Assembly: GCF_030052815.1 (NCBI RefSeq)
Contig: NC_079493.1
Location: 63,612,691 to 63,676,690 of the forward strand
Source of the DNA: Hevea brasiliensis
Lineage: Eukaryota > Streptophyta > Magnoliopsida > Malpighiales > Euphorbiaceae
Reading direction: 5' to 3'
DNA: 64,000 nucleotides
Position 1 is the first letter of the stretch; each line of letters starts with the position of its first letter. The notes under the pieces were generated by a model. It saw only the letters and a program-made list of their open reading frames with translations, made no database searches and was not told where the DNA came from. The position numbers were made by a program, and so were the translations under genes. Below, piece by piece: positions 62,010-64,000 of the stretch.

Positions 62010-64000
62010 TGTGACACCCCTTACCCGTGTACAGTATACCTGAGTAAGTAATGCCACACGGTGTACCGGCACACTCTAATATACCTTAATTAATTTATAT
62101 CATGCTTGTGAATATAATTTATGAAATATAATTTATTTTAGCCATTTATCAAAAGTATTATTTATTTGAGGTTCCGAAAATTTTAAAGAAAATCCGGCGG
62201 AGTACTGGCTAAAAATGGAGAAAACAGTTCTTCGGAACCTGTTAAAAACACTTCCAAATAATTTCCAAACAATCCCAACTTCAATTCATCAACAGAGTCT
62301 CAATATCAAAATCTCAACATTTTTTTTTTCAGTTTCAGTTCTCAATCATCATTTCTCAGGGTTCTCATATATAAACAACAATTAAATACTCAAATTACTT
62401 CCATATATAACCATAAATCTTTATTATTTACATGAACCTCAAAATACATTACATAAATCCAAATACATATGAGAAAATAAAAATTTAGTTTCAAAATGAC
62501 AAAATGACACCTAGTGCCCTACCAATGCACTGCAGGTAGTGAGGTGACACGGACACTGTGCAGAGCTGCAGGATGAACTCACCCAGTCTGCGGTCTATTG
62601 GGCTCACGATCTGTATCTCCAGAACCTACGCGTGGCAAAAGCAACGTGCTAAGCAATAATGCTTAGTGGTGCAATAATAAAATAAAGGAAATAGCAAGAA
62701 AATAAGTATGTATAGAATGTGTATGATTTCTTTGTTTGGTATTGGTGTATCCATTATTTCATTATCTTTGTCCATTTTCATTCATATGGTTACCCAAGTA
62801 ACCTACACTAGACGACTGGACTGGATAACGGGTAAACTGGCACTGGGTATCTAGTACCTCGGGCCGTCACACCATCGGTCACATATGTAACTCCCGGTGT
62901 GCAACAGAATAGCTAACAAGCTGTAAATACATCAGGCACAAGGCCAAATCTCAATACAAGGTCGGAATGGCTAAAAGCCATAAAATCACAGAATGGCATA
63001 TTGCCATGTGCGATGAAATCTTGCTAATCGAACCCTATTGGCATGCCAAACTATCCAAACCAATCTTGTTAGGTATACTAGGGCATTTGAAAATTTTAAA
63101 TTCTTCAATTTGTGAATTTCAAGTTTTGGTGTCACTATTCACCTCATTGGTCAACAAAAATATTGACTTTTAGATAGAAAATATGTACATTGACTTTGGC
63201 ACTCCCAACATACCACATTTGGCATTCAAAACTTGTTGGCATTAAGCATTTATACCATTTCAAAGTTTAAACCAAGGGAAGCAGAATTTTCAGTTTTTGG
63301 AACTCAACTTTACTGTTCCATTGGACAGTGTTTCAGTGGGAATTTGAAGAAATGGCAAACATGAAAGTTGTTCCTTATTTTGTCTAGTTGAATTTCCTTT
63401 TTTGAATCACTCCATTTGGAGTTTTGAAACTCCAGATATGGTCCAAAAACCATAGCTGGCCGGATTTCCATTCTGCAGAAATTACCAAATCTACAGTACC
63501 ATGAATAGTGATTGTGATTGCATTTTGGAATAGGTTCTGGCAATAATTTGGGGTAGGTTTCTTCATGAAAGTTGTTTTTCTATGTCTTAACTTGTTGCTG
63601 TAAAAATTTCAGGTCAATTGACCATTTCTACAGTGAGTTATGGCCAAATGAACAGTTACTGTTCATTTGGTCATTTCTGCAGGTGCTGTTGCAGGGGATC
63701 CGGATTGGGGCCAACTTTTGGTCCTCTTGCTTTTGTCTTTTGGGCATGGTTTCTTCAGAAAAAATGTGCCATTATAAGCCTAGTTTCATGTACAATTGGC
63801 CAAACACCAATTGGATCAACACAGCCAAAGTTATGGCTGTCTAATTGGACTGGAATCTCAGTCACCATTGCTGCTGTCCCTAGGCAGCATAGTCATTCAC
63901 TTTGCCATGCTATTTTTCAGTCCATATCATGGTCAAATTACCTAAAATGGTCACTAATTGACCATTAAAATGTTCTCTAACAATTTCCTAAGCCAAGTCA
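62010..64000 (-). repeat. C-type LTR, right part outside the window
   Basis: Reverse-complement C-type LTR from TGTGACACCCC at 62010, matching 39583-41051 and the reverse of 6000-8035 and 13900-15949. It has stem CTAAGCA/TGCTTAG near 62650-62670 and the GAAAACAGTTCTTC core near 62220. Left flank ccctc (62005-62009). Whether it is solo or part of an element cannot be told. Confidence 0.88.

Noticed and set aside
1..64000. A defence island, biosynthetic cluster or other gene system
   Set aside because: All recognisable proteins are Gag or Pol of Ty3/Gypsy elements.

Overview
This window is plant repeat DNA. I see no host gene, rRNA, tRNA gene or CRISPR array. Nearly every base can be assigned to nested Ty3/Gypsy LTR retrotransposons. 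Their pol order (protease, reverse transcriptase, RNase H, integrase, C-terminal chromodomain), the initiator-methionine-tRNA type primer site (TGGTATCAGAGC) and LTRs of 3-4 kb fit the Tekay/Del chromovirus lineage. A plant with many long-LTR elements is certain. A woody eudicot is only a guess; the species cannot be read from this sequence.

Layout, left half (1-23973). Element G lies on the minus strand, with its 5' LTR at 18966-22401. Its gag-pol runs leftward from 18777 and is cut by three later insertions: a complete plus-strand element C (4930-15949, TSD ggata), a solo LTR (2579-4895, TSD caata), and an A-type LTR (1-2111) that leaves the window on the left. G sits in an LTR fragment of another family, H (22402-23973).

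Layout, right half (23974-60123). Element E is on the minus strand, with 3' LTR 23974-27479 and 5' LTR 56984-60123. Its pol is split by element A (29720-54357, TSD ctaat). A's 5' LTR is split by a C-type solo LTR (39583-53129, TSD ccaca). That LTR is split by element D (41052-51187, TSD tattt). The nest is therefore four layers deep, and the flanking pol codons join exactly across each insertion. The last part (60124-64000) holds a G-type LTR fragment F, an LTR-like fragment I with a 255-bp tandem duplication and a long TA microsatellite, and a C-type LTR running off the window.

How the parts relate. C, E and G keep recognisable gag and pol, but all are broken by stops and frameshifts. A and D belong to one family that keeps gag, has lost RT and RNase H, and shares a non-coding internal block; it probably depends on proteins from G-like or C-like relatives.

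The most interesting signals are these: (1) a 74-nt GT...AG intron-like insert four codons after the integrase catalytic glutamate, at the same codon boundary in three elements; left unspliced, it would end Pol before the integrase C-terminus and chromodomain. (2) A pair of hairpins in the LTRs whose stems change sequence between families while pairing is kept. (3) Clustered TTGACC (W-box) motifs in the LTRs. (4) A repeated CAG/CTG to CGA/TCG rearrangement between near-identical copies, which may be a base-calling artefact at CHG sites.
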